A stretch of 64,000 bases of DNA from Candidatus Avelusimicrobium gallinaceum (lineage in GTDB: Bacteria > Elusimicrobiota > Elusimicrobia > Elusimicrobiales > Elusimicrobiaceae). The notes under the pieces were generated by a model that saw only the letters and a list, made by a program, of their open reading frames with translations, was not told the origin of the DNA and did not search any database. Below, one piece after another: positions 53,198-61,430 of this stretch; within the stretch, counting starts at the first letter, position 1, and every line of letters begins with the position of its first letter. The DNA lies in contig CALUYH010000001.1 of the NCBI GenBank assembly GCA_944324965.1, forward strand, positions 106,816 through 170,815, read 5' to 3'. A program made the position numbers and the translations under genes.

Positions 53198-53233
53198 GCG
53201 TTTTACCGGGGGAAAAAGTACAATACCTGTATG
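53196..53233 (+). promoter_or_regulatory. Leaderless promoter of the yggU-like gene
   Basis: TTGCGT, 17 bp, TACAAT, six bases (ACCTGT), ATG. This is one of the clearest examples of the six-base spacing. Confidence 0.65.
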
Positions 53234-53458
53234 GAAAGTTACGTAAAAGTCAAAGTCCACGCCGGCGAAAAAAAGAACCGCTTGGAGCAAAAAGGTCCGG
53301 ATTCTTACGAAATCTGGGTCAAAGCGCCGGCCGAGCAAGGCCGCGCCAACGAGGCCGTACGCACGCTGCTGGCCCAACACTTGGGGGTGGCGGAAAATAA
53401 ACTTTCCTTAATCAAGGGTTCCACCAGCCCGGCCAAAATCTTTCTAAAGCGTGCCTAA
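53231..53458 (+). CDS. YggU/DUF167 family protein
   Basis: 75 residues. VKVHAGEKKNRLEQKGPDSY, then VKAPAEQGRANEAVRTLLAQ and LSLIKGSTSPAKIFLK match the small alpha/beta DUF167 fold; the PA-xGxAN motif is diagnostic. Cellular role unknown in bacteria. The start at 53231 is chosen over a 15-residue longer frame because the promoter's -10 box overlaps that region and the family N-terminus begins here. Confidence 0.88.
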   Translation: MESYVKVKVHAGEKKNRLEQKGPDSYEIWVKAPAEQGRANEAVRTLLAQHLGVAENKLSLIKGSTSPAKIFLKRA

Positions 53459-53495
53459 AAGCCGGATAAAATCCCCGTTTTGCCGCTAATTTTGT

Positions 53496-53631
53496 TATAA
53501 TATCCATAGGGTAAGGATGGCCCCGGCCACAGGTGACTACGGCCGAAGACGTCCGCAAAAACTCTCCGGGTAGCAATGCCCGCGGGGGCTTTTTGGCCCT
53601 GCAAAACGCAATAAAAAAGAATAATTGGTAT
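53496..53631 (+). promoter_or_regulatory. rpsF promoter and structured leader
   Basis: TATAAT at 53496-53501 begins a leader of about 124 bases. It can form a closing stem (GCCCC near 53520 with GGGGC near 53584) and inner CTAC/GTAG and CGGG/CCCG stems that flank CCG. This recalls the S6:S18-binding leader motif known upstream of rpsF in many bacteria; the match is by general shape only. Confidence 0.45.
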
Positions 53632-53952
53632 ATGAGAACTTACGAAAGCGTAATCATTGTTAAACCCCAACTCTCCGACGGAGAAGTGGGCGGATTCGTG
53701 ACCAAGGCCAAAGACCTGATCGCGAAAAACGGTGGAGAAGTCGTCAGCGAAGAAAAACTGGGCAGAAGAAAATTCACCCACGAAGTAAACCACGTTCGCG
53801 ACGGTTTTTACCTCTACCTTAAGTTCAAAGCCGAACCCAAATTCATCAAAGTATTTGAAGAAGCCTTGAAACTTAACGAAAAAGTGCTTCGCTCCATGAC
53901 GATGAACGCCGTGGAAGTGAAAGTAAAACCGGCTCCTGCCGTTGCAAAATAA
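53632..53952 (+). CDS. rpsF: 30S ribosomal protein S6
   Basis: 106 residues starting MRTYESVIIVKPQLSDGEVG, with SEEKLGRRKFTHEVNHVRDG and FYLYLKFKAEPKFIKVFEEA. Size and motifs match S6, which binds S18 on the 30S platform. A frame extending 33 residues upstream covers the leader and is not expected to be translated. It is first in rpsF-ssb-rpsR-rplI, a widespread order. The Shine-Dalgarno is weak. Confidence 0.95.
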   Translation: MRTYESVIIVKPQLSDGEVGGFVTKAKDLIAKNGGEVVSEEKLGRRKFTHEVNHVRDGFYLYLKFKAEPKFIKVFEEALKLNEKVLRSMTMNAVEVKVKPAPAVAK

Positions 53953-53959
53953 GGTCGCT

Positions 53960-54403
53960 ATGACAGCACAAATCAGATTACCGGAACAAAACCTTGTACT
54001 TCTGGTCGGACGGTTAACACGTGACCCTAACGTGTCTTTTACGCAGAAAGGTCAGGCAGTGTGCCGTTGTGACATTGCGGTAAACCGCAGATATTTGGAT
54101 ACGAACACGAACGAGTGGAAGGACGACACGGTGTTTGTTCCCATAGTGGTTTGGGGTGCTGCCGCCGAGCGGTGTAAAGACCGGGTGAAAAAAGGGACCC
54201 CCATTTTTGTGGAAGGCCGCCTCACCAGCAGCGAATACACCGACAAAAATACCGGACAGACCCGCAAATCCATGCAGGTAACCGCCCGGAGAATCCAAAT
54301 ACTGGAATCCGGCGCCGCGGCTTCGTACACTCAGGACGCTGCCCCGGCCGCCAAGGACGACGTTCCCACCACGGATGTGATGGAAGACGACGTGCCTTTT
54401 TAA
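53960..54403 (+). CDS. ssb: single-stranded DNA-binding protein
   Basis: 147 residues. OB fold: NLVLLVGRLTRDPNVSFTQK, FVPIVVWGAAAERCKDRVKK, GTPIFVEGRLTSSEY, then a short linker and the acidic tip EDDVPF that recruits partner proteins. AAGG precedes ATG 53960; an upstream TTG in the same frame was rejected. It lies inside the S6-S18-L9 ribosomal operon, as is usual. Confidence 0.95.
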   Translation: MTAQIRLPEQNLVLLVGRLTRDPNVSFTQKGQAVCRCDIAVNRRYLDTNTNEWKDDTVFVPIVVWGAAAERCKDRVKKGTPIFVEGRLTSSEYTDKNTGQTRKSMQVTARRIQILESGAAASYTQDAAPAAKDDVPTTDVMEDDVPF

Positions 54404-54426
54404 CAGGAACCTAAGAGAGAAAACAA

Positions 54427-54753
54427 ATGGCTGAAGAAATTAAAAACACGCAAGCCCCCGCTGCTGCGGCCCCGGCCGCCAGCACGAACGCCCGCCCCGA
54501 AAGACCGGCGCGTCCGTTTATGGGCAAAAAGCGCTTTGAAAGCAGAAGAAAAGTCTGCAAAGTCTGCGCTGAAAAAATTGAAAATGTAGACTATAAGAAC
54601 TTCCAGTTCGTAAAGTCTTTCACGATGGAAAGCGGCAAAATCCTTTCCAGAAGAATCACCGGCACCTGCGCCAAACACCAGCGCCAAATCACCAAAGCGA
54701 TCAAACGCGACCGCAACTTGGCGATTTTGCCGTACTCGTTGCCCAAGAAATAA
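54427..54753 (+). CDS. rpsR: 30S ribosomal protein S18 (zinc-binding form)
   Basis: 108 residues. An Ala/Pro-rich, likely disordered N-terminal extension of about 30 residues precedes the core: KVCKVCAEKIENVDYKNFQF, SRRITGTCAKHQRQITKAIK, RNLAILPY. The CxxC plus a later Cys indicates the zinc-binding form. It forms a heterodimer with S6. AGAGAG-type Shine-Dalgarno upstream. Confidence 0.95.
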   Translation: MAEEIKNTQAPAAAAPAASTNARPERPARPFMGKKRFESRRKVCKVCAEKIENVDYKNFQFVKSFTMESGKILSRRITGTCAKHQRQITKAIKRDRNLAILPYSLPKK

Positions 54754-54769
54754 GCCGGAGGACCTGGAA

Positions 54770-55282
54770 ATGAAAGTTATTTTGAAACAGAATGTGAAAA
54801 ACTTGGGTATGGTGGGCAGCATTGTAGATGTAAAGCCCGGTTATGCCCGCAACTTCTTGATCCCGCACCGCTTGGCGGAACTCGCCACCGAAGGCGCGAT
54901 TAAGAACTGGCAGCTCGGCGCCGAAAGACGCGCCAAACGCATTGAAGCGGAACTGGCCGAAGCGCGCGCCATCGCCGAAAAATTGGCCGGTGTGGTGCTT
55001 CCGTTCACCAAAACCGTCAACAGCGACGGCGTAGTGTTCGGTTCCGTCAACAAGGCCGATATTTACAAAGCCTTGGTTGCCTTGGGCCACAACATTGCCA
55101 AGGACGCGATTGAGCTGAATATGCCGATTAAAGCTTTGGGTGAAACCGAAGTGGGCATTTATTTGAAGCCGACCGTGACCGCCACGATTAAAGTGCAAAT
55201 TAACCCCTTGACCCCGGTGGAAGAAAAAATCGCCGATGCCAAGCCGGAAGAAAAAGCCGAAGCGGTTGCCGAAGCCAAATAA
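54770..55282 (+). CDS. rplI: 50S ribosomal protein L9
   Basis: 170 residues. N-domain MKVILKQNVKNLGMVGSIVD, PGYARNFLIPHRLA, a long connecting helix, and a C-domain with FGSVNKADIYKAL and IKALGETEVGIYLKPTVTAT. A Glu/Ala/Lys-rich tail of about 20 residues is extra. GGAGG precedes ATG. Last gene of the operon, followed by a strong terminator. Confidence 0.95.
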   Translation: MKVILKQNVKNLGMVGSIVDVKPGYARNFLIPHRLAELATEGAIKNWQLGAERRAKRIEAELAEARAIAEKLAGVVLPFTKTVNSDGVVFGSVNKADIYKALVALGHNIAKDAIELNMPIKALGETEVGIYLKPTVTATIKVQINPLTPVEEKIADAKPEEKAEAVAEAK

Positions 55283-55303
55283 ATCCCGAATGTTTGCGTT
55301 TTG

Positions 55304-55333
55304 TAAAACCCCCGCGAAAGCGGGGGTTTTTTA
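55304..55333 (+). terminator. Terminator after rplI
   Basis: AAAACCCCCGC-GAAA-GCGGGGGTTTT followed by further T. Confidence 0.93.
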
Positions 55334-55573
55334 TTGGGGGGAAAAATTGGCATTCCGCGGGGACGCAGCCCAAAATGTCCCTGCGTTGGCAGTTGTCGTC
55401 CGGAAAGGGCATCCCCGGACATTGAAATATCGGCTGTCTGGGTAGAAAGACGCGCTCCTCTTGGCCGTATTTTGCCTATGTCCGCGCACATATATTTGGT
55501 TGGTTCCTTTGCCGTGCACTTTGCGAGTGCCCTGTGTTGCTTCACGAATATCATTTTGGTGCCTAGTAGCCAT
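55334..55573. other. Intergenic stretch with no recognised feature
   Basis: Part of the 338-bp gap between convergent rplI and the peptide transporter; the two ends are terminators. Short frames on both strands here have no start signal or family resemblance. I see no promoter or RNA gene. Confidence 0.6.
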
Positions 55574-55605
55574 AAAAAACGCCCCGGAAATATCCGGGGC
55601 GTTTT
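55574..55605 (-). terminator. Terminator of the POT transporter gene
   Basis: ACGCCCCGGA-AATA-TCCGGGGCGT flanked by A and T runs. Confidence 0.88.
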
Positions 55606-55620
55606 GGCAAGAGCAAAAGG

Positions 55621-57069
55621 TTAATGTACGCCGTGCATCCAGGCTTTGATTTTTTTCATAGACAGCATCAAAACGCCCGACACCGCCAGCGGCACAATCA
55701 CCAGCCACAGGAAAAACTGCTCGTTGCTGATTTTTTGGAAGTACCCCGAGTACACGCCCGCCAATTTGTTGGCCACGGCGTTGGACAGGTACCAAATGCC
55801 GATTAACAAAGACACATACCGCGCCGGCGCCAATTTGGTGACCACAGACTTGCCCACCGGCGAAATGCACAGCTCCGCAAACGTTTGGAACAAATAGGTA
55901 AACGCCAGATAGAACAGGCTGATTTTGGCATTGCCCACCAGCACAAACGCCCCGATAAGCATCACGGCAAACGCCAGCGCAATCAACCACAAAGACACTA
56001 CAAACTTGGCCGGGGTGGACGGTTCTATGCCTTTTTTGGCCAGCTCAATCCACAGCTTGGAAAACAGCGGCGCAAAAATGACCACGTACAGCGGGTTTAA
56101 ACTTTGGAACCAGTTGGTCGGGATTTCCCACGTGTAGCCAAACAGCGAGATGACGCGGTCCGTATATTCGTAGGCAAACAGGTTTAACGCCGCGCCGGCC
56201 TGTTCAAACGCCGCCCAAAAGAAAATGCTAAAAAACGCCAAAATAGCAATGACGGCAATTTTTTGTTTTTCTTCGGCGGTCAGGGGAGCGGTGTTTTTGG
56301 TTTTTGCGCGTTTTACTTTTTTGTTGTAGACGTAATAAGCCGCCGCCAATACCGCAAAAGAAATGTACGACGCCATATGATGCCCTTTCATATACAGCAC
56401 AATCATCGGAATGGCCAGCACAATGGCCCAAAGGGCGGGGTCCTTGTAAAAAACGGGTTTATCTTTGGGGGCGGCGCCTTTTCCGGAGAGGAACTTTTTG
56501 TAGCCCAGGATAAACGTCAACAGCCCGATAATCATTCCGGCACCGGCAATCCAAAAAGCTGCTTTATAATTGCCGGCTGCGGCATAGTGCCCCACCATCA
56601 GCGGGCCGAAAAACGCCCCGATGTTTACGCTCATATAAAAGATAGTAAATCCGCCGTCGCGCCGGGCGTCGTTCGTGTCGTAGAGCTGGCCGACAATGGC
56701 CACCACGTTGGGTTTAAAAAACCCGTTGCCCAAAATAATGAGGCCCATCGCGATATACAGGAAAGATTCCGTGGGCACGCTCATCACAAACATACCGGCG
56801 GCAATCATCAGCCCGCCCCAAATGGTGGCCCATTTTTGCCCCAGGTAGCGGTCGGCCAAAAAGCCGCCCAACAAGGCGGAAAGGTATACTAAGCTGGTAA
56901 AAGTCCCGTAGATGTTGGACGCGTGGGTATTTTCCATTTTCAGCAGGTAAATCATATAGAGAATCAAAATCCCGCGCATCGCATAGTAGCTGAAGCGTTC
57001 CCACAGCTCGGTCATAAACAGCAGCCACAGGCCGGTGGGTTGCTTGGTTTTTACAACGGCTTGTTCCAT
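55621..57069 (-). CDS. POT family proton-dependent oligopeptide transporter
   Basis: 482 residues with 12-14 helices. The family-defining ExxERF motif is in ELWERFSYYAMRGILILYMI; GGFLADRYLGQKWATIWGG, NGFFKPNVVAIVGQLYD and DGGFTIFYMSVNIGAFFGPL follow. It imports di- and tripeptides with protons. AGGAATAAATG-type start with GGAGG nearby. It stands alone, fitting a bacterium that feeds on peptides. Confidence 0.93.
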   Translation of the reverse strand: MEQAVVKTKQPTGLWLLFMTELWERFSYYAMRGILILYMIYLLKMENTHASNIYGTFTSLVYLSALLGGFLADRYLGQKWATIWGGLMIAAGMFVMSVPTESFLYIAMGLIILGNGFFKPNVVAIVGQLYDTNDARRDGGFTIFYMSVNIGAFFGPLMVGHYAAAGNYKAAFWIAGAGMIIGLLTFILGYKKFLSGKGAAPKDKPVFYKDPALWAIVLAIPMIVLYMKGHHMASYISFAVLAAAYYVYNKKVKRAKTKNTAPLTAEEKQKIAVIAILAFFSIFFWAAFEQAGAALNLFAYEYTDRVISLFGYTWEIPTNWFQSLNPLYVVIFAPLFSKLWIELAKKGIEPSTPAKFVVSLWLIALAFAVMLIGAFVLVGNAKISLFYLAFTYLFQTFAELCISPVGKSVVTKLAPARYVSLLIGIWYLSNAVANKLAGVYSGYFQKISNEQFFLWLVIVPLAVSGVLMLSMKKIKAWMHGVH

Positions 57070-57304
57070 TTATTCCTCCAATATGTAAAATTGACACAAG
57101 ACAATATAATTTACTAAATTTTGCCTTTTCCCGATAGAAAATCTTCATTCAAAAGGTTCCGGCCGTGCAGCCGGGCCCAACCCCTGCAAACGGGCGGTTC
57201 GGGTTCGCTTTTTTGTATGCTAAATTGCTACAATGAACTTATATGCGTTTCCGCGCGTTTGCGGGAGCGTGGTGTTTTGCCGATTTTTATTTTTAAGAGG
57301 TTTT

Positions 57305-58723
57305 ATGGCTAGTAACTTGTTGGAAGAACGTATCCCCCCGCAAGCAATTGATGCGGAAATGGCCGTGTTGGGCTCCATGCTGTTGGAGGCGGACGCCGTT
57401 ACGGAAGCGCTGGAAATTTTAAAGCCGGAACATTTTTATAAAGAAGCGCACCAAAAGATTTTTGCGGCCATGAAAGCCTTGGCCGACCGCAACCAGGCGG
57501 TAGATATCATCACGCTGACGGAAGAACTCAAAAAAGAGCACCTGCTCACGCAGTTGGGGGGAGAACTGTACTTAACCCAGCTGGTGGACAAAGTGTCCAC
57601 CGCGGCGCACGTAAAGCACTATGCGGAAATCGTTTACAAAAAATTCGTCGTGCGCGATTTAATCCGCACGGCCACCAGCCTGGTGCAGCGCTGTTATAAG
57701 GAAGAAGACGACGACCCCCAGGTGCTGATTGACGACGCCGCCGACCAGATTTATAAACTGAGCCAAAAACAAAAACTGACCGGGTTTGTATCGTCCAAAG
57801 ATTTGGCCCCGGAAGTGATTGAAATTTTGGAAAAAGCCGTTCGCAACAAAAGCGCCATCCAGGGCGTGCCGACGGGGCTGGACGAATTTGACCGCAAAAC
57901 CGGCGGGCTGCGCAAGTCCGACCTGATTATTTTGGGCGCGCGCCCCAGCCAGGGCAAAACCGCGCTGGCGCTGAACATTGCGCACCACGCGTGCGTGGAT
58001 TGCAAAATCCCGGTGGCGTTTTTCTCGCTGGAAATGGGGCGGCATATTATTTTTGAACGTATGCTCGGCGCCGCCGCCATGGTGGAAATTTACAAACTGC
58101 GCACCGGCTATTACGAGCAGAGCAAATGGTCCGATTTAACGCGCGAACTGGGCCGCCTGGCCGCCGCGCCGATGTACATTGACGATACGTCCGGTATTTC
58201 CATTACGGAGCTGCGTATGCGCTCGCGGCGGTTGGCCTCGGAGCTTAAAAAACAGGGCAAAGAGCTGGGGCTTATCGTGATTGACTATTTGCAGCTCATC
58301 CGCGGCGGGGAACGCCGCACGGAAAGCCGCCAGCAGGAAGTGGCCGAAATTTCCCGTATGCTCAAAGACCTGGCCCGCACGCTTAACGTGCCGGTGCTGG
58401 CGCTTTCGCAGTTAAGCCGCAAGAACGAGGATAAATCCCGCACGGACAACAAACCCCAGCTTTCCGACTTGCGCGAATCCGGCTCTATTGAACAGGACGC
58501 CGACGTGGTGGCCCTGATTCACCGCGAGGCGTACTACAAACGCGATGACGAATCGCTCAAAAACAAAGCCACGCTGATTATCGCCAAACAGCGCAACGGC
58601 CCGGTGGGGGATATTGATTTGGCCTTCTTCGGCGAGTATGCGTTGTTCACCAACCCGGCGCCGGAACATATGGAAACCGCCCAGCCGGCCGGCGGCAATA
58701 CCATGATGAATTTACCGGAGTAA
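57305..58723 (+). CDS. dnaB: replicative DNA helicase
   Basis: 472 residues. N-domain IPPQAIDAEMAVLGSMLLEA, linker, and RecA-type C-domain with Walker A LGARPSQGKTALALNIA, EMGRHIIFERML, VIDYLQLIRGGERRTESRQQ and SQLSRKNEDK. It unwinds DNA at the fork and binds DnaG. AAGAGG before ATG 57305 decides the start; TACAAT at 57229 gives a leader of about 60 bases. First gene of dnaB-alr-mlaEFD-radA. Confidence 0.95.
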   Translation: MASNLLEERIPPQAIDAEMAVLGSMLLEADAVTEALEILKPEHFYKEAHQKIFAAMKALADRNQAVDIITLTEELKKEHLLTQLGGELYLTQLVDKVSTAAHVKHYAEIVYKKFVVRDLIRTATSLVQRCYKEEDDDPQVLIDDAADQIYKLSQKQKLTGFVSSKDLAPEVIEILEKAVRNKSAIQGVPTGLDEFDRKTGGLRKSDLIILGARPSQGKTALALNIAHHACVDCKIPVAFFSLEMGRHIIFERMLGAAAMVEIYKLRTGYYEQSKWSDLTRELGRLAAAPMYIDDTSGISITELRMRSRRLASELKKQGKELGLIVIDYLQLIRGGERRTESRQQEVAEISRMLKDLARTLNVPVLALSQLSRKNEDKSRTDNKPQLSDLRESGSIEQDADVVALIHREAYYKRDDESLKNKATLIIAKQRNGPVGDIDLAFFGEYALFTNPAPEHMETAQPAGGNTMMNLPE

Positions 58724-58726
58724 CCT

Positions 58727-59833
58727 ATGTCCATGCCGATTTTACGACCTACCATTGCCGAAGTGGATTTAAAAAAGCTGGCCCGCAATATGCGCAAAGT
58801 GCACGAGCAGGCCGGCCCGGGCGTGAAGGTGCTGACCGTGCTGAAGGCCAACGCCTACGGCCACGGGGCGGAAAAGCTGGGGCTTTTTTTGCAGCAGCGC
58901 CGGTTGAGCGATTTTTTCGGTACCGCGTCGGTGGAAGAAGGGATGTCCCTGCGCCAGGCAGGGGTTACGCTGCCCATTTTGGTGTTGGGCAGTATCTACC
59001 CGTTTGAAGCGTTTGAATATGCCATCAACCACAACCTGGCCATCACCATCGCCAGCCTGGACGCGGCCAAAGCCGTGAGCGAAATTGCCGCCAAACTGGG
59101 CAAAAAAGCGCTCTGCCACGTCAAGCAGGACACGGGAATGGGCCGCATCGGCACCCGCCGCGGCGGCGTGTTTAACGTGATTGACTTTTTGGCCCACAGC
59201 CCGCACGTGGTGCTGGAAGGGCTGTACACCCATTTGTCCAGCGTGGAAACGGACCCCGCGTATACCGAGGAGCAAATCGGTTACTACCGCGACACGCTGA
59301 CCAATGTTAAATTGCACGGCCTGCACATTCCGCTCTGCCACGTGGCGGCCTCGTCGGCCATTGTGGCCCGGCCGGACGCCCATTACGATATGGTGCGTAC
59401 GGGGCACAGCGCCTTTGGGCTGGAAAAAGGCTTTGAACCGATTTTGTCGTTAAAAACCCGCGTGGTGTACGTCAAGGACGTCCCCGCCGGAAGCAGCATC
59501 AGCTACAACCGCAGTTTTATTGCGCCCCGCGCGATGAAAGTGGCCACCTTGCCTTTGGGGTATGGGGACGGCTATTTGCGTGCGCTTTCCAACAAGGCGG
59601 ATATTTTAATCCGCGGCAAGCGCTGCCGCGTGTTGGGCAACGTAACGATGGATATGCTGATGGTGGACATCACCGAAGCGGGCCCCGTTGCCGTGGGGGA
59701 CGAAGCCGTTGCCGTCGGCCGCCAGGGGGACGAAGAAGTAACCTATGCCGAACTGGCCCAAAAAGCCGGCACGATTGATTACGAACTGTGCACGCTCTTA
59801 ATGCCGCGCGTGCCGAGGATTTATAAAGAATAA
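58727..59833 (+). CDS. alr: alanine racemase
   Basis: 368 residues. PLP-lysine motif TVLKANAYGHGAEKLG, then CHVKQDTGMGRIGTR, VRTGHSAFGL, the second catalytic Tyr in SISYNRSFIA, and GYGDGYLRALSNKADILIRG. It makes D-alanine for peptidoglycan. It starts 3 bp after dnaB and overlaps mlaE by one base. Confidence 0.95.
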   Translation: MSMPILRPTIAEVDLKKLARNMRKVHEQAGPGVKVLTVLKANAYGHGAEKLGLFLQQRRLSDFFGTASVEEGMSLRQAGVTLPILVLGSIYPFEAFEYAINHNLAITIASLDAAKAVSEIAAKLGKKALCHVKQDTGMGRIGTRRGGVFNVIDFLAHSPHVVLEGLYTHLSSVETDPAYTEEQIGYYRDTLTNVKLHGLHIPLCHVAASSAIVARPDAHYDMVRTGHSAFGLEKGFEPILSLKTRVVYVKDVPAGSSISYNRSFIAPRAMKVATLPLGYGDGYLRALSNKADILIRGKRCRVLGNVTMDMLMVDITEAGPVAVGDEAVAVGRQGDEEVTYAELAQKAGTIDYELCTLLMPRVPRIYKE

Positions 59834-60609
59834 TGTTTACCGCCATCGGAAAATACATGACGCACCTGTTTGACCAAGTGGGCGGAGCCGCCGAAATGGT
59901 ACGCTCCTGCTTCTTTTGGTTGATTCATTCGCGTTTTGAATTCCGCCAGGCGGTGGACCAAAGCGTGACCATCGGGGTGGAATCCCTGGGCGTCACGGCG
60001 CTGACCAGCCTGTTTACGGGGATGGTGCTGGCCTTGCAGGCCGGCAATACGATTGGCAACATCTTCGGCGATCCGATTTTCGTCGGCACGATTGTCACGT
60101 TTTCGCTCATCCGCGAATTGGGCCCGGTGCTGACCAGTGTGGTGGTATCCGGCCGGGCGGGCGCGGCCGTAACGGCGCAAATCGGTACCATGGCCGTGAC
60201 CGAACAGATTGACGCGTTGTACACGCTGGGCACGAACCCGATTCGCTACCTGGTCATTCCGCGGATGTTCGGCTTTTTGCTCACGATGCCTATTTTGACG
60301 CTTTTTTCCAACCTGTTTGGCGTATTGGGCGGCTACCTGGTGGCCGTCTACGCGCTGGGCGTACCCGGGGAAGTGTACATCACGGACATCACTTCGTTTA
60401 TGGGCGTGCGCGATTTTATGCACGGGTTTATCAAATCGTTCGTGTTTGCGTTTATGGTGGGCACGGTGTGCTGCTATAAAGGCATCAGCACCCGCGGCGG
60501 GGCCGAAGGGGTGGGCAAATCCACCACCGGCGCCGTGGTGACGACGATTGTGCTGATTTTGGTGCTGGACTATTTCTTGACCGCCATTTTGACGGCGTTT
60601 GGAATTTAA
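59833..60609 (+). CDS. mlaE: MlaE-type ABC transporter permease
   Basis: 258 residues with about five to six membrane helices. GVTALTSLFTGMVLALQAG, LVTFSLIRELGPVLTSVVVS-like and GRAGAAVTAQIGTMAVTEQI are hallmark permease motifs of the Mla/Tgd family, which moves phospholipid between membranes. It overlaps alr by one base and precedes mlaF by 1 bp. MlaE works as a dimer with two MlaF. Confidence 0.93.
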   Translation: MFTAIGKYMTHLFDQVGGAAEMVRSCFFWLIHSRFEFRQAVDQSVTIGVESLGVTALTSLFTGMVLALQAGNTIGNIFGDPIFVGTIVTFSLIRELGPVLTSVVVSGRAGAAVTAQIGTMAVTEQIDALYTLGTNPIRYLVIPRMFGFLLTMPILTLFSNLFGVLGGYLVAVYALGVPGEVYITDITSFMGVRDFMHGFIKSFVFAFMVGTVCCYKGISTRGGAEGVGKSTTGAVVTTIVLILVLDYFLTAILTAFGI

Positions 60610-60610
60610 T

Positions 60611-61375
60611 ATGATTGAAATCATCGGCTTAAAAAAGAGCTTTGGAACCAAAGAAGTGCTCAAAGGGGTGGATTTAAAAATTGAAGAAGGCAAAACCACC
60701 TGCATTTTGGGCGGTTCCGGTTCGGGCAAAAGCACGCTGATTAAATGCTTAATCGGGCTGGAAGCGGCCACGGGCGGCAAAATTATGGTGGGGGGAAAAG
60801 ACATCACCCAAATCCACAGCGAAATTAAACTTGCCGCGCTGCGCCGCCGGTTCGGGTATCTGTTCCAGGAAGGAGCGCTGTTTGACTCTATGAGCGTAGG
60901 GGAAAACGTTACCTTTGGTTTAAAATACCTGACGGACACGCCCGAAAAAGACTACCCCGCCGTGATTAAGGAAAAACTGGCGCTGGTCGGCTTGCAGGAG
61001 GATGTGGCCAAGCTCAACCCCAGCGAACTTTCGGGCGGGATGAAAAAACGCGTGGCGCTGGCGCGCGTGCTGGCGGTGGGCCCGCAAGTGATTTTATACG
61101 ACGAACCCACCACCGGGCTGGACCCGATTATGTCCGACATCATCAGCGATTTGATTATGGATTTAAAGGCCAAACTGGGGGTAACGTCCGTCGTCATCAC
61201 GCACGATATGCGTTCGGCCTTTAAAATTGCGGACTATATTGCATTTTTGTATGAAGGACATATTTTGATGTACGGCACGCCGGACGAATTCTGCCGGACG
61301 GATAACCCGTACGTAAAACAATTTGTGCAAGGCAGCAGTCACGGGCCGATACAAATGAAATTGATGAAGGACTGA
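60611..61375 (+). CDS. mlaF: MlaF-type ABC transporter ATPase
   Basis: 254 residues. Walker A LGGSGSGKSTLIKCL, Q-loop FGYLFQEGALFDSMSVGEN, signature ELSGGMKKRVALAR, Walker B VILYDEPTTGLDP, and the switch His in VVITHDMRSAFKIAD. Family-typical C-terminal extension is short. The start at 60611 follows the mlaE stop by one base. It energises MlaE/MlaD lipid transport. No MlaB (STAS) partner is nearby. Confidence 0.95.
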   Translation: MIEIIGLKKSFGTKEVLKGVDLKIEEGKTTCILGGSGSGKSTLIKCLIGLEAATGGKIMVGGKDITQIHSEIKLAALRRRFGYLFQEGALFDSMSVGENVTFGLKYLTDTPEKDYPAVIKEKLALVGLQEDVAKLNPSELSGGMKKRVALARVLAVGPQVILYDEPTTGLDPIMSDIISDLIMDLKAKLGVTSVVITHDMRSAFKIADYIAFLYEGHILMYGTPDEFCRTDNPYVKQFVQGSSHGPIQMKLMKD

Positions 61376-61430
61376 CGTCCGGGCCGCACGCGGCTGCGCA
61401 CGTGAATTTATTTTACACAAGGGACAATCT

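Noticed and set aside
55334..55624. 96-residue frame between rplI and the POT gene
   Set aside because: No Shine-Dalgarno, no -10 box near its start, runs into a terminator and has no recognisable domain.
59821..60939. 372-residue open frame opposite mlaE and mlaF
   Set aside because: It covers the ends of alr, all of mlaE and part of mlaF in antisense; composition is typical of a shadow frame.
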